64,000 nucleotides of DNA from Antilocapra americana (GCA_007570785.1 ML664183.1:18027368-18091367); one strand, 5' to 3'; shown: positions 10,530 to 22,085, counted from the stretch's first letter. The notes: generated from the sequence alone by a model not told the origin. Numbers and translations are program-made.

Positions 10530-10705
10530 CTGTGTTTGAATTCTACTGCTTTCTAGTTGTATGTTCTTGGGCAAGTTCCTTAAACTCTCTGTGTCTTTGG
10601 CTTACCACATCTATAAAATGTGTGTAACAATAGGACTGACTTCATAGTGTGGTTGGATGAATTCAGTGAGGCCCTGTAGCTAAATAAATGCCTTAGAATA
10701 GCCCC
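10530..10705 (+). mobile_element. MIR SINE
   Basis: Sense MIR blocks: gtttgaattctactgctttc, ttgggcaagttccttaaac, tctctgtgtctttggctta, and ctataaaatgtgtgtaac. It follows directly after the L1 3' UTR. Confidence 0.75.
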
Positions 10706-12004
10706 TGTGTTGCCCCATTCCTTAGCCTTTCCCCTGCCGCTGAGGTCTGGAATGCGGGGCAAGTGGCATAGGACACAAGCCAAGTCCAGTGCCAGTGGTG
10801 AACGTGGGCTGGAGTGGAATCCTGTGACTTCATGGAGATGCTCCTCATGGAGAAGGAGGTCTGTGGGGGAAGGAAAAGAAAGGGGAACCGGGGCCCCTGG
10901 GCCAACCCCCCCCCCCCCACCGCCAACCCCAGCCAGAAGCAGGGATCCTTTTGTCATGGAAAACGTCCCTATGTGCTTAGGCAAGCTTCCTAACTTTCAA
11001 GATAGTCTAGAAAAACAAACACCGTAACACTTTAAACTCCTTGAAATTCCTGGTCTGTCCTCAAAGATACGGTTACAACTTACAAAGGAAGCGCTCCATG
11101 TTCCACTCAGATCCTCTTTGTTCCCTTTTACAATCTCTGCATGCTCCTGCCCCCTTTAAGTTCATTTTTGCTTCCAAATGCCTGCATTGGCTACTCTTCT
11201 TTGGAGGACTTCCCTTGAGGTGCTGGCTGTTTTTCAAGCCTCAGCAGAGTTTTCATCACCCCAGGGCAAACCTTGCCAGTGACTGTCAGGTACCGGAGGC
11301 TCACAGCCTGACTCTTTTGCCTGAGAGAGATAGAAGTTTTCCTGTGAGTTCCCGCTTGCTGCACTCTGTGAAACATGCTCTGAGGAACTTCACCTGAACT
11401 TGCACGCTGGTTGACTTTTTTCTTTGGGGAGCACTTCCTTAATTTATCCTCATGTCTGGGTCTGCTTCTGGGGAACCCAGTCTAAGGCAGTCTTACTCTG
11501 AGGCTCACCCCATGTTGGAGACTTACGCCAATATATGACCCCGCTCTTCTGAAAGGTTGGGAATGGGGTGAGGGCCAGAGATGGGAAAATTTAAAGAAGT
11601 CATCTTTATATCTTACTTGGTAAGGAAATAAACACCCATTTTATAATCTGACATAGTCGTAGTTATATTAAGTTGGTTTTGCTTTAAATATTAGCATTCA
11701 AGATATGTATATACATGTAATTGTAATATATATTCTGTTTTAATAACAGGCATTGTAACAATGTTGATATTTTTTCCCTCTAGTTTTCAATGTGTATTGC
11801 TTTAGTTTTATAAACGTTAAGGACATGTTTATGGACTCTCTTGAGAATCAGCTACAATTTATTTTCCTCATCCTCTGGGAAAAATGTATCTATAGTGCCA
11901 AATACTTAATCTGAAGAGAAGACTTCATAAGCTAATAGTGAGGACCTATGTTGAGGTATTTTGACCTGGCACTCTGTGGAATAAAGTTAGTGAGGAATTC
12001 ACTT
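10706..12004. other. No recognised gene
   Basis: Frames at 10707-11027 and 10580-10984 on opposite strands overlap a C-rich, low-complexity stretch and have no domain. Around 11440-11500 the string tctgcttctggggaacccag resembles the end of an old LTR, but no partner end is seen. Nothing firm is called. Confidence 0.45.
10906..10918. repeat. Poly(C) run
   Basis: Thirteen consecutive C residues, likely length-variable between individuals and error-prone in sequencing. Confidence 0.95.
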
Positions 12005-12115
12005 ATATTACAAATATTTATTTTTGTGCTAGAAACTCTGCTAGATCCTGCTAATGAAGACACTGTCATTAGGATATATTCTGTCTTGAAACTTATAAGA
12101 TGATCTCTTTTTCCC
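12005..12115 (-). mobile_element. L2 3'-end fragment, antisense
   Basis: The string acaaatatttatttttgtgc followed by tagaaactctgctagatcc and later gacactgtcattaggat fits the antisense L2 3' end pattern of aaatatttattgagtgcc and gtgctagatgc. Diverged. Confidence 0.5.
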
Positions 12116-12326
12116 CAGTGCACTAAAGTTTTATGATGAAACACCTTGCTATGAGTATAATTCCCTTCCTTGTGTTGAGCTCCCTGTGAGTCTTTTCAAT
12201 AGGAAAACTTAAGACTTCAGGTCTGGAATTTTTAAAAGTTACGTAACATGTTTGATTGGATAGGAAAATAAGAAGGCAGTAGAAAGTTAAAAATAGAAAA
12301 TGTCATGGCTAGACATAAAATCAGAG

Positions 12327-12597
12327 AAGGCAGTAGTATCCCACTCCAGTACTCTTGCCTGGAAAATCCCATGGATGGAGGAGCCTGGTAGGCTGCAGTC
12401 CATGGGGTTGCAAAGAGTCGGACATGACTGAGCAACTTCACTTTCACTTTTCATTCTCATGCATTGGAGAAGAAAATGGCAACCCACTCCAGTATTCTTG
12501 CTTGGGGAATCCCAGGGATGGAAGAGCCTGGTAGGCTGCTGTCTAGGGGTCACACAGAGTCAGACACAACTGAAGTGACTTAGCAGCAGCAGCAGTA
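12327..12597 (+). mobile_element. Bov-A2 SINE, dimer
   Basis: First monomer starts agagaaggcagtagtatccc, second starts ttggagaagaaaatggcaac near 12463, and the tail is (agc)n at 12581-12594. About 270 bases, the usual Bov-A2 length. Minus-strand frames at 12232-12553 are antisense shadows of it. Confidence 0.94.
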
Positions 12598-13358
12598 GCC
12601 TATAAATGGATACTGCAGGTCTTTGGAATCGTAAAGGAATATTCTGGAGAACTTTTCAAATGTCTGATGTTTCAAATATGCCAATATCTTGAATTAAGAA
12701 ACCATACAGTCACTCAAATGTAAGTTTCAGGGACTTATCTATTTCCTATTTTGTTCACTGATAAATCTTCAGTCCAAATATGGCAATTTTTTTTCAAAAT
12801 GAAGTGCAAATACTTTGTTGGTTGGTACAATATCAAGATTGCTGCAACTGTTATCATTGTGACTGTAAGTATAGCCCTTATTTAATATGTGTGTTCCTAG
12901 CAAAGAAAATGCATTCTTTAAAATAACCACCCACTACATATGACGAGAGAAAAACAAAACAAGAAAACCTTTCTAAACCTTGGGGATTAGAACAGAGTAA
13001 CTGATAGAGGAAGTGGCCAATAAATGTGTTACACAGATTGTGGTGAGAAAGGAGTGTAAAAGGAAATGGAGACAATAACCAAGAATTCTACAAGAGTTCT
13101 TACAAGTGCTGCAAGTAAGAAAAATTATATCCTCTGGAAGTTCGCCCAATGCTGAGCCTTTCCCTTAAACAAGCTTCCGAAACTGTGGACAAAGGGTGAT
13201 CCTGAGTCTGTTTAGTCTTTTTTCTGCGACTTCAGTCACAAAGTGGTTTTGATCCAACATGAAAGTGAAGAGTTTTGGCCAAGGGAAGAGACTCCTGACT
13301 CAGTTCTGTAGCCTGATCATCTCCCTAGTCACCAAGGAAAGGCGGAAAACTACTGTCC
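12598..13358. other. No recognised feature
   Basis: AT-rich DNA. The minus-strand frame at 12878-13075 (65 codons) has no domain. Nothing else seen. Confidence 0.5.
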
Positions 13359-13733
13359 TGCTATGGACTGAATGTTTGTGTCCTCCCAAAATTCCTTTGT
13401 TGAAGCTCTACCCTCCCTGTCTCCAACCAGGTGAGTGTGTTTGGAGACAGGGTTCATAAGAATGTAGTTAAGTTTAAATGGGGCCACGATGGTGGGGCCC
13501 TGATGTGATAGAATTAGTTTCCTTGTGGGAAGATATGCAAGAGAGCTCTCTACTCTCTCTGTCTGCCATGTGAGCAAACAGAAAGAAGATGGTCATCTAC
13601 AGGATCTCTCACCAGAAACTGAATTGATGGCTCTTGATCTTGGACTTTGAAGCCTTCAGAAATATGAGAAATAAATTGCTGTTGTTTGAATCATCAGTTT
13701 ATTATGTTATGGCAACTCAAACAGACCCATATA
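13359..13733 (+). mobile_element. MLT1A0-like solo LTR (ERVL-MaLR)
   Basis: Starts tgctatggactgaatgtttg, carries ccaaaattcctttgttgaag, ggggccctgatgtgat, ctgccatgtgagcaaacag, cttgatcttggactttgaag and agaaataaattgctgttgtt in the MLT1 order, and ends near acagacccatata. About 375 bases, a full-length LTR. No internal retroviral sequence is attached, so this is a solo LTR of an ancient, non-coding element. Confidence 0.82.
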
Positions 13734-13849
13734 CTCTTCAAAGAGACTCCAGATTATTTGTCCTTGATTCAAGAAGTTTGTAATCTTCTTTCAAGAGTGA
13801 AATCATATCATTTTAGTATATTATATTATTTCCAACTAAAGATGAAAAT

Positions 13850-14640
13850 TTGAAGAGATATGTGTGTATAAAAATGAATAAATGACAAATAATTGGAAAG
13901 TAGAAAAAGGGAAATTAGAAGATTCTCTCAGGAGGTGCAATAGGAAGAGAGAAGGTTCATAGGAGGGAATCATTAAAGAAAAAATCAAGAAAATTTCCCA
14001 GAATTGAAGGACATGAGTTTCCAGATGTTAAAGTCTCATAAAGAGCACAATACAGTGAGGAATTTGACTCATTAATAAAGGCATTTGATCATTAAATTTT
14101 AGAATACTGATGGACCTGAGGCTGGGGAGAAGGTGGGTAGATTTCTCTCCAAAGGATCAAGAATCAGAGCAGCTTTATATGACTTTGAGTTAAAGGAAAT
14201 TGAGAAATGCCTCTGAAATTCTAAGGAAAAATGATACTCCACTCAGAATTCTGTACACAATAAAATCATCACTGCCTGTGATGAAAGACCAAAGACATTT
14301 CAGATATTTGACGTCTCAAAAAGTTTACTACTTTATACCCTTTCATTAGAAGATACTGGAAGATGCCCTCAACCAGAAGAGGAAGAGAATCAAGAAAGTG
14401 AGACTCACAAGACAAGGGAGCCAACGAAAGAGTGGCATGGCAAGAGTTCCCAGGTTAACATGGCAGGGAGAACTGATGAAAGCTGCCCATCAAGCCTAAA
14501 GAACTACTGATTTGGACTGAAGCAGGGAACTGTCTTTGGGTGTGATTTCATGCAGATGAACTTGAGAGCATGCCTGATATGTATGAATGTATCGAGAGTG
14601 ATTTGCATACCTTCGGGAGAATCTAAGGAATTACATTAAA
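13850..14640 (+). mobile_element. Old L1M 3' UTR, sense
   Basis: Blocks in old L1M 3' order: actccactcagaattctgta, accaaagacatttcagatat, gtctcaaaaagtttactac, ccctttcattagaagatac, gaagatgccctcaaccagaag and caagaaagtgagactcaca. It ends in an A-run at 14638-14648. It is highly diverged and has no coding part left. Confidence 0.7.
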
Positions 14641-14790
14641 AAAAAAACAAACTAATTACCTAAAAAGAAATTTACACAAAAAACAACAGCTGCTAACAAC
14701 TGGAAAACAAAATGCTGCTCAGAAAAGAAGTCCATGGAATGTACTACAAAGACTCTGATATGGAAAGCATTTATGTAGTCATGACAGAGG

Positions 14791-15092
14791 GAAGTGAAGT
14801 GAGAGTGAAAGTCGCTCAGTCGTGTCCAACTCTTTGCGCCCCCATGGACTATATAGCCCATAGACTTCTCCAGAATACTGGAGTGGGTAGCCTTTCCCTT
14901 CTCTAGGGGATCTATTGAGCAAAACAGGTCTCCCACATTGCAGGCAGCTTCTTTACCAGCTGAGCCACAAGGGAAGCCCAAGAACACTGGAGTAGGTAGC
15001 CTATCCCTTCTCCAGGGGATCTTCCCAACCCAGGAATTGAATTCCTCCATTGCAGGCGGATTCTTTACCAACTGAGCTATGAGGGAAGCCCA
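14791..15092 (-). mobile_element. Dimeric Bov-tA SINE (two tRNA heads)
   Basis: On the minus strand: a tRNA-derived head (gctcagttggtaaagaatcc), a short BovA start (ggagaagggataggctacc), then a second tRNA head (gtggctcagctggtaaag) and a full BovA body ending gtgaaagtcgctcag on the plus text. A single 11-bp repeat catgacagagg at 14780-14790 and 15093-15103 flanks the whole, so it moved as one unit. It resembles the Bov-tA3 type. Confidence 0.9.
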
Positions 15093-15103
15093 CATGACAG
15101 AGG

Positions 15104-16079
15104 AAGCATTCTGTTATGATTTGACAGTGTTAGGAGGAAGAAGTAGATGAAAAGTGTGTGTATGTGTATTTGTCTAGTAGGGGGTAGGGTGGAAGGACTA
15201 GAATGAGGGCTGAATTATTTTCTTCTATAAAAGGAAGTGAATTGATAATTCCTTTACTAAAAAACAAAGTAGCAATACAGATATGCTAGTTATATATATG
15301 AAAGAAAAAAAATCATCTAACAAAAGCTTTAAAATGGTTAATTTAGGGGTCAGAAATAATTGGGGTCTAGGATGGGAAACTACTGTAACATGCCTTGTAG
15401 AAGGATTTGTCTTTAAATCATCTTCATGTATAACTTCGCTAAAAAAAAATAAGGTACAGATAAAACACATCATAATACTGAGAGATATGACTGGGGAAAT
15501 AATGAATGGCAAGAGATAATGGCATAAATTTAAGATAAGACACTGAGAGGAAGCAGAAAGTCTTAGGAATATCTTTCTGATGCATCTGAATAAAGCTGTA
15601 CTTTTTGCTTTCTATTTGAAAAAACATACTTAATGAAAATTTATTCAGTGGTAATTTATGGATAAATTGAAAAACGTTTTGGAGTGAATAAAGATATAGT
15701 AGGAGGATATGTCCAATGAAATAGCATTTATGTAAAATCTCCAAATACAAAGTGATGCTGCTTATTGGTTATAGATATTTATATGGGCAGTGCAGTTATA
15801 AAAATCTACATCAGGAGGGTAAAGAGGGAGAGTAGACAAATTATCAGTGTCGGGATTGAGATTGGCATTCTGTATACTCTACATATATTAAAAGGATAAT
15901 AAGGCAAATTTTTGAATAGCTTTATTCCAACAAATCTTGCAACTTACATGAAATGGTTTAATTATTTGTGTTACATTAATTAATAAGACACACTTCTAAT
16001 TACCTAAACTCACTGAAGAAGAAACAGATAACCTGAACAGCAGTATATCTATTAAATGAATTAAATTTGTTGTTAAAAA
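15104..16079. other. No recognised feature
   Basis: AT-rich DNA. Overlapping frames at 15225-15512, 15283-15519 and 15439-15750 on both strands reflect AT-rich low-stop sequence and have no domain. Confidence 0.5.
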
Positions 16080-16527
16080 CCTCCCCCAAAAGAAAACTGT
16101 AGGCCCAGATGAATTTACCTGTGCATAATACTAAGCATTCAAGGAAGAAGAAATACTGATTCTATGTAGATTTGTTCAGAAAACTAAAAAGGAGGAGATA
16201 CCTCTCAATTTTTTCGCTAAGATCAGGAGCAAGATGAAGAAGCCTCCTTTCTGTACTTCTGTTCAAATGTCCTACTGGAGGTTCTTGCCAGTGCAATAAT
16301 GCAAGAAAAATAAAAGATCTTATTGAAAAGGAAGAAGTATAAATGGCTTTATTTGCAGGCAATGTTATCATCTGTGTAGAAAATGTGATGAGACCTACAG
16401 AAAAGCTACTATAAATTAGAAGCAAGTTAAGCAAGGTGCAGAATCAAACATCAGTATGAAAAATATATTTCTATATGTAATTAGAGATCAAAATAAAAAT
16501 ACCTTTTACAATACCATTAAAAATATG

Positions 16528-16728
16528 TACTGTTCAGTATTGTTCAGTTACTCAATGTGTATGACTCTTTGAAACCCCATGAACTGCAGTATGCCACGCT
16601 TTCTTGTCCTTCATCATCTCCTGGAGCTTGCTCATACTCATGTCCATTGAGTCGGTGATGCCATCCAACCATCTCATCCTCTGTTGTCCTCTCTCCCTGC
16701 CTTCAATCTTTCCCAGCATCAGGGTATG
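16528..16728 (-). mobile_element. BovB 3'-end fragment inside L1M
   Basis: Antisense BovB 3' end: gttcagttactcaatgtg, gcttgctcatactcatgtcc, gagtcggtgatgccatcc, and the cut end cccagcatcagggtat. About 200 bases, inserted in the ancient L1M ORF2. Confidence 0.92.
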
Positions 16729-17692
16729 CTTAGAGGTAAATCTGACAGAAGATGTGAAAAACTTGCATGATTTATAATATTAAATTATCAGTTATGTCAT
16801 AATTGAGCTATAATCTTAAGGAAATAAATACCAAATCAAAATCTGAGCCAACTTTTTTGTAGAAATTGACAAGCTGATTCTATGCTTTATGTGGACTTCA
16901 AAATGGCAAAAACAACTTTTTATAAAGAAACAAACTTGGAAGACTAATGCTATTTCCAAATTTATTATAAAGCTACTGAAGTCAAAGAAGTGTGGTGTTT
17001 GCATAAATGTAGACAACCAGGTTAATGGAACAGCATAGAGAGTCCAGAAATACACACACGGTCAACTGATTTTTGACAAAAGTATAGGGACAGCTCAGAA
17101 AAGAGATATTCTTTTTATATAATGGCACTGGAACACTTGAATATCTATCTGCAAACATTTCACCTGTACCTCATACAATATGTAAAAATTCAAAATGGAC
17201 CATTGACCTAAATTCAAAAGCTAAAACTGCAAAACTTTTACAAGAAGATATCAGATAAAATTTTTGTGCTTTTGGGTTAGAGCAGGCAAAGATTTCTTAT
17301 GTATGACACCAAAAGTACAGTCTATAAAAGAGTACATTGATGTTAGACTTCATTAAATTAAAATCTTCTGCTTTTAATAGAGAATAACAAGAAAAACAAT
17401 ACACTGGAAGATTATATTTGCATTAATATATCCAACTAAGGGTTTATTTATTGAAAAAAGAATTTAAGAATTAAAAATCAACTAAAAAATGGATAAAAGT
17501 TGAAACAGACTCTCTATCAAAGAGGACCTATGGATGTCAAGTAAGCATATGAACAGATGCTCAACATCATTAGTCATTAGGAAAATACAAGTCAAAACCA
17601 CTATGTGATATCACTATGTATCTGTTAGAATGTTAATATTAAATGGCTGGCCATAACGAATGTGAAGAAACTGAGATTCTCATACACTGTGT

Positions 17693-18325
17693 TTAATTAT
17701 TTATTTATTTTTGGCTGTTCCGGGTCTTCATTGCTGCACAAGCTTTTCTCCAGTTGAGGTGAGTGAGGCTGTTCTCCAGTTGCAGTGCAGAGGCTTCTCG
17801 TTGTGGTGGCTTCTCTTGTTGCAGAGCACATGTTCTAGGGTGTGCGGGTTTTGTAGTTGCAGCATGTGGCTCAGTAGTTGCAGTTTCCAGGCTCTAGAGC
17901 AGAGGCTCCGGAGAAGGCAATGGCACCCCACTCCAGTACTCTTGCCTGGAAAATCCCATGGATGCAGGAGCCTGGTAGACTGCAGTCCATGGGGTTGCTG
18001 AGAGTTGGACATGACTGAGCGACTTCACTTTAACTTTTTTACTTTCATGCATTAGAGGAGGAAATGGCAACCCACTCCAGTGTTCTTGCCTGGAGAATCC
18101 CAGGGATGGGGGAGCCTGGTGGGCTGCCGTCTATGGGGTTGCACAGAGTTGGACACGACTGAAGCGACTTAGCAGTAGCAGCAGCAGCAGCAGAGCAGAG
18201 GCTCAGTAGTTGTGATTCATGGGTTTATTTACTCTGAGGCATGTGGAAACCTCCTAGATCAGGGATTGAACCTGTGTCTTTTGCATTAGCAGTCATATTC
18301 TTTACTACTGAGCCAAGGGAAACCC
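17693..18325 (-). mobile_element. CHR-type tRNA-derived SINE, antisense, split
   Basis: Left part has tttggctgttccgggtcttc, gcttctcgttgtggtggc and gcagcatgtggctcagtag; right part has ctcagtagttgtgattcatg, tctgaggcatgtgga, gatcagggattgaacctgtg and gagccaagggaaacc. The order is that of the antisense CHR SINE, with a degraded tRNA head at the right end. It is split by a younger Bov-A2. Confidence 0.85.
17909..18191 (+). mobile_element. Bov-A2 SINE nested in the CHR SINE
   Basis: Full dimer (ggagaaggcaatggcacccc ... ggaggaaatggcaacccac) ending in a (cag)n tail. The 13-bp direct repeat agagcagaggctc at 17896-17908 and 18192-18204 is a perfect target duplication of CHR sequence, proving it inserted after the CHR element. 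Confidence 0.96.
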
Positions 18326-18699
18326 ATCTGATATACTGATAATGGGAATATAAACTGGTAAAATTCTTGGAAACCATTTTGATAGGTTTTTTTTAATGTT
18401 AAATGTACATCTACTATGTCATTCATCCATTCTACTCCAGGTTAATTACCTAAGAATACAACAGATGTCTATACAAAGACTAGGGAATGAATGCTCATAG
18501 ATGCTTGATTTGGCATAACTAGAAACTGAAAACAATCTAAATGTCCATCCATAGGAGAATGGAAAAACAAACTGTGATATATACATGTAGTGGAATGGTA
18601 CTCAGCAGAAGAAATCCAAAAAATGTTGACACCCCTCTCTACTACAGCCTGAATAAATCTCAAAATATGCAGGCAAAAGAAGTCAGACACAAAAGAGTA

Positions 18700-19183
18700 T
18701 CAGTTCAGTTGCTCATTCATGTCCTACTCTTTGTGACTCCATGGACTGCAGCACGCCATGCTTCCCTGTGCTTCGCCAACTCCTGGAGCTTGTGCAGTCT
18801 CATATCCATAGAGTCAGTGATGCCATCCAACCATCTCATCCTGTCATTCCCTTCTCCTCCTGCCTTCAATCTTTCCCAGCATCAGGGCCTTTTCTAATGA
18901 GTCAGTTCTTGGCATCAGGTGGCCAAAGTTTTGTAGCTTCAGTTTCAGCATCAGTCCTTCCAATGAGTATTCAGGATTGACTTCCTTTATGATGAACTGG
19001 TTTGATCTCCTTGCAGTCCAAGGGACTCTCAAGAGTCTTCTCCAACACCACAGTTTAAAAGCATCGATTCTTCAGTGCTCAACTTTCTTTATGGTCCAAC
19101 TCTCACATCCATAGATGACCATGGGAAAAACCATAGCTTTGACTAGATGGACTTTTGTTGGCAAAGTAATGTCTCTGCTTTTT
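18700..19183 (-). mobile_element. BovB 3' part with target duplication
   Basis: Antisense BovB 3' end of about 480 bases, reaching the RT C-terminal region (gacttttgttggcaaagtaa at the right end). A 13-bp repeat, acacaaaagagta at 18687-18699 and acacaaaggagta at 19184-19196 (12 of 13 identical), flanks it. The minus-strand frame at 18844-19032 carries family strings RVPWTARRSNQ and LMLKLKLQNFGHLM. Confidence 0.95.
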
Positions 19184-19438
19184 ACACAAAGGAGTACACA
19201 TTGTCCTATTCCGTTTATATAGATTTCTTCAAAGTACAAGCTAATATGACAACCAGTCTGTGATTGCCTAAGGGGAGGGGAGGAATGTTGGAAGAGAAAG
19301 CCTTTTGGGGGCTATAGACACGTTCAGTATCTTTATTGTGGTGATTATTTAATGCATGTATATGTATATATTGCATGTTATGTATTTCAAATAGGTGCAG
19401 TTTATTACATATCAGTTATATCTAAATAGAGCTGCTAA

Positions 19439-19859
19439 GTAAATAGAAATAAGTCATGCTGGGGCTGAGTGGAGAATGAACTCTGGGAAAGAAGGTAAGA
19501 CTGGAAACCAAGAGTGCAAGCATCCACATAAGGGATGAGGAATGGTTTCAGCTTGGGTGGGGCTGGGGCAGATGAGAGGGCCTGGACTGCAGTGGTAATT
19601 AGATAAAGAATTAATTGGTCTCCATAGTGGCTCCTCTATCCATACTTGGAATAGTATATGGAAAGGGGAGTCTTGTTATCCCTGTGCTGGATTTACAAGT
19701 ACACTTCAACTTTAAGGAAAAGTGCGGAGAGGTAAAGCCATTCGGTACTATAGGGAATCATAAATATTTTCATTCTGTTGAAGTACAGAGTTGATGATGT
19801 TGAGAACTGGGGGGATTTTGGAAATAATAGAATCAAGAGCAATTGTAGAGAGCCTTGCT
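19439..19859. other. No recognised feature
   Basis: Purine-rich plus strand without a recognisable repeat; it may be further diverged antisense L2 joining the next entry. Confidence 0.4.
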
Positions 19860-20120
19860 TACCACTAAAGAATTTGACTTTCTACAGCAGGTGGGTAGTG
19901 AAGAGCCCTTGAAGAGTTTGGTTAGGGCAGTTACTCTGTTGAGTTTTGGAGATTAAGCTGTAGCTGTTTGTAGGATGATCTGAAGTTTGGGGGATGTTTT
20001 AGGTAGTGAGACTAGATAAGGAAAGTTAGTTAAGTCTTGAAACTGTGAGATAGAAATAGAGAGATGATGAATGCAGAAAAGGACTTGGTAGGGCTATTGA
20101 CTGACACTGATTGAGTTGGA
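19860..20120 (-). mobile_element. L2 LINE fragment, antisense
   Basis: Strings such as gagcccttgaagagtttgg, gagattaagctgtagctg and tagggctattgactgacac follow the antisense L2 ORF2 3' pattern. Strong divergence makes the boundaries uncertain. Confidence 0.45.
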
Positions 20121-20572
20121 GGATGGGAAGAGGGAGAGCCTTCATGAGTGGGCCAGTGGTAGGATGCAGGATGCTCATAACATCGGCCGAAACCCAGTGA
20201 CTTTGTGTGTTTCTAAGGGCCTTGACTCCTCAAGTTCTTTCATGTGTATTTCTTCAAGAGATATGTACAACGCTTTCTGTTATAGACAGAGCATGAGGAA
20301 GTGAATTCAGAGAGCTTACACTTTTATACAAAGACAGAACATTGTGGAGCCTATAGCAGAGTTCTCTTTTGTTCCTTTGGAAGCTCTTTCTGGTAAAGCT
20401 ACACTATATGCAACAATGAGAGGTAAGGGTGTTATTTTCTCTTGCCATACTGCAACTTACCACCTACAGAGCCCTGCTGAGTTGCTGTGGTCCTTTTTGT
20501 GCTGAATGCATTGTTTCAAGGATGGAGGATGGAATGTAAGGCAGGAAGTAGGTTAAGTACAGTTGTATACAA

Positions 20573-20609
<37 letters not shown>

Positions 20610-21332
20610 GCAGCTAAAAACCTTTCCCACAGGAAAGGAATTGCTCCCATTCTATTTACCTTTCCTGGGTGAAGGGGCTCTTGCATTGCAAGTCGCAGAT
20701 CATTATTGTATCATAGTGGTAATAAGCGTTAGACTTCTTACCTTTGATATTTTTAAAACATTTTCTGGTTTCCTAGGAAACCAATGCTTGAGTACTGTAT
20801 AACCAAACTTTACCATAGATACTAGTTATACAATATTTCAGCAGAAAAAGAGCCTTGAGTTTTAAAACAGGAACAAAAATGTAGGTTGTTGGAATAGTAT
20901 ATGCTGCTTTTTTCTTTAGCCAACAAAGAAGAAAAAAAAAAAACACAGCTTGAAATAGATCTTCTGCTCTAAAGAAATATGTGTGTGTGTATATAAAATA
21001 AATATGTGTGTATATATATGTATATAAGATTTTGTCAGATTTTATAATCTTGGTGAGTTTCTGCAGGGGTATTTCCTTTTATGCTTTTCATTAGATTCAG
21101 AACACATTTGTCAGAGATGTTGCTAGTTAAAATTTTACAAAACTCTTGTGTCGTTTGAAGCTTGAACTAGATCTAGATGAATTGTGGAAATAGATTTGAT
21201 GATAAAAGTGCTCAACCAGTGTGTTTTCTTCAGTTATTTTATTTTTATTTTCTATTAGGAAAATTGGAATAAGGGGGAATTAGAGAGATAAATGCAGTAT
21301 TTCAAATGTGAAGTCTCTTTTAGTTCACTCTT
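20121..21332. other. No recognised gene; microsatellite inside
   Basis: Contains the (TG)n run annotated separately and a TG/TA-rich stretch at 20980-21027. The frames at 20116-20304 and 20487-20672 have no domain; the second runs through the microsatellite. Confidence 0.5.
20574..20605. repeat. (TG)n microsatellite
   Basis: About sixteen uninterrupted TG units, a likely polymorphic marker. Confidence 0.95.
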
Positions 21333-21354
21333 AAACATATTTATGCCCATAATA

Positions 21355-21522
21355 TGTCTAATCATCGCCAGCCCAGGATTGACGCTCGGGGCTGGTGCAA
21401 CGAGATTTCCTGGGGGGAGGGAGGAGGGAGGGGGGTTCTGGAGGGGGAGCATATGTAAACCCATGGTGATGTCATGTCATTGTTTGGCAAAACTAATAAA
21501 AAAAAATAAAAATAAATTAAAA
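21355..21522 (+). mobile_element. Young L1 3' end, 5'-truncated, 22-bp target duplication
   Basis: A 168-base L1 3' UTR stub (gccagcccaggattgacgctc, gggggagcatatgtaaaccc) ending in an A-rich tail. A perfect 22-bp direct repeat beginning aaacatattt lies at 21333-21354 and 21523-21544. The perfect duplication and near identity to the L1 end at 62090-62230 point to a recent insertion. Confidence 0.96.
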
Positions 21523-21544
21523 AAACATATTTATGCCCATAATA

Positions 21545-21959
21545 AGAAATAAAGTAATATGACTTTAGTGTCAAACAAGTTATTTTCATTTCCATATTTC
21601 ATATCAGTGCTATACTAGGTTAACATGGTACATGGATTGATTTCTTAAAATATTGTCAGCATATTATGGTGTCATTCAATATATACCAGGTTGTATTCAA
21701 CAGGAATTGGAATAAAAAATCGCAAAAGCTCTATGTGGTTCAAACTGGCAGCATGAGAGCTTTATTTTGATTCAACAGCTACCAAAATCACTCATTAATT
21801 GGCAACATGGAACAATGATTTTAGATCTCTGTGCCAACTTCCCATTTTTCTCATAAACTCCCAGACATCCATAGGCCCTGCTTTTCATAATTTAAACTAT
21901 AATGTTCATGGAAATGTGGGAGAAAGAGCACTTGGCCTTGTAGTGAAATAGTCGTGGAT
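21545..21959. other. No recognised feature
   Basis: AT-rich DNA with no recognised repeat or coding frame. Confidence 0.5.
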
Positions 21960-22085
21960 ACAGATTCAGTCATTAGTGAGTAAGGACCAGAGAGGTTAAG
22001 TGACTAACTCAAAGTTGAACAGCTGGTCAGTGGCATCATTTGGGGAAGGAAATAGTTTTCCTAACCTCTAAGACTAGTGCAGTTC
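21960..22085 (-). mobile_element. MIR SINE core, antisense
   Basis: Contains gaccagagaggttaagtgac, taactcaaagttgaacagct and ggtcagtggcatcat, the antisense MIR core order. Confidence 0.7.

Larger units (their letters stand above)
16080..19438 (+). mobile_element. Ancient L1M, sense, fragmented host of later insertions
   Basis: Sense old L1 ORF2 and 3' UTR appear in order across four pieces: 16080-16527 (gtaggcccagatgaatt, aggcaatgttatcatctgtg), 16729-17692 (ctgattctatgctttatgtgg, caactgatttttgacaaaag, caacatcattagtcattagg), 18326-18686 (actgaaaacaatctaaatgtc, ggaatggtactcagcag) and 19197-19438 (tgtgattgcctaaggggag). The frame is riddled with stops. Gaps are filled by a BovB piece, a CHR SINE carrying a Bov-A2, and another BovB. 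Confidence 0.85.

Noticed and set aside
10580..11027. Frames of 134 and 106 codons on opposite strands
   Set aside because: They overlap each other across a C-rich low-complexity stretch, have proline/glycine runs from the poly(C), and no domain.
15225..15750. Overlapping hydrophobic frames on both strands
   Set aside because: AT-rich DNA yields Phe/Leu/Ile-rich frames by chance. There is no start context, domain or neighbouring exon.
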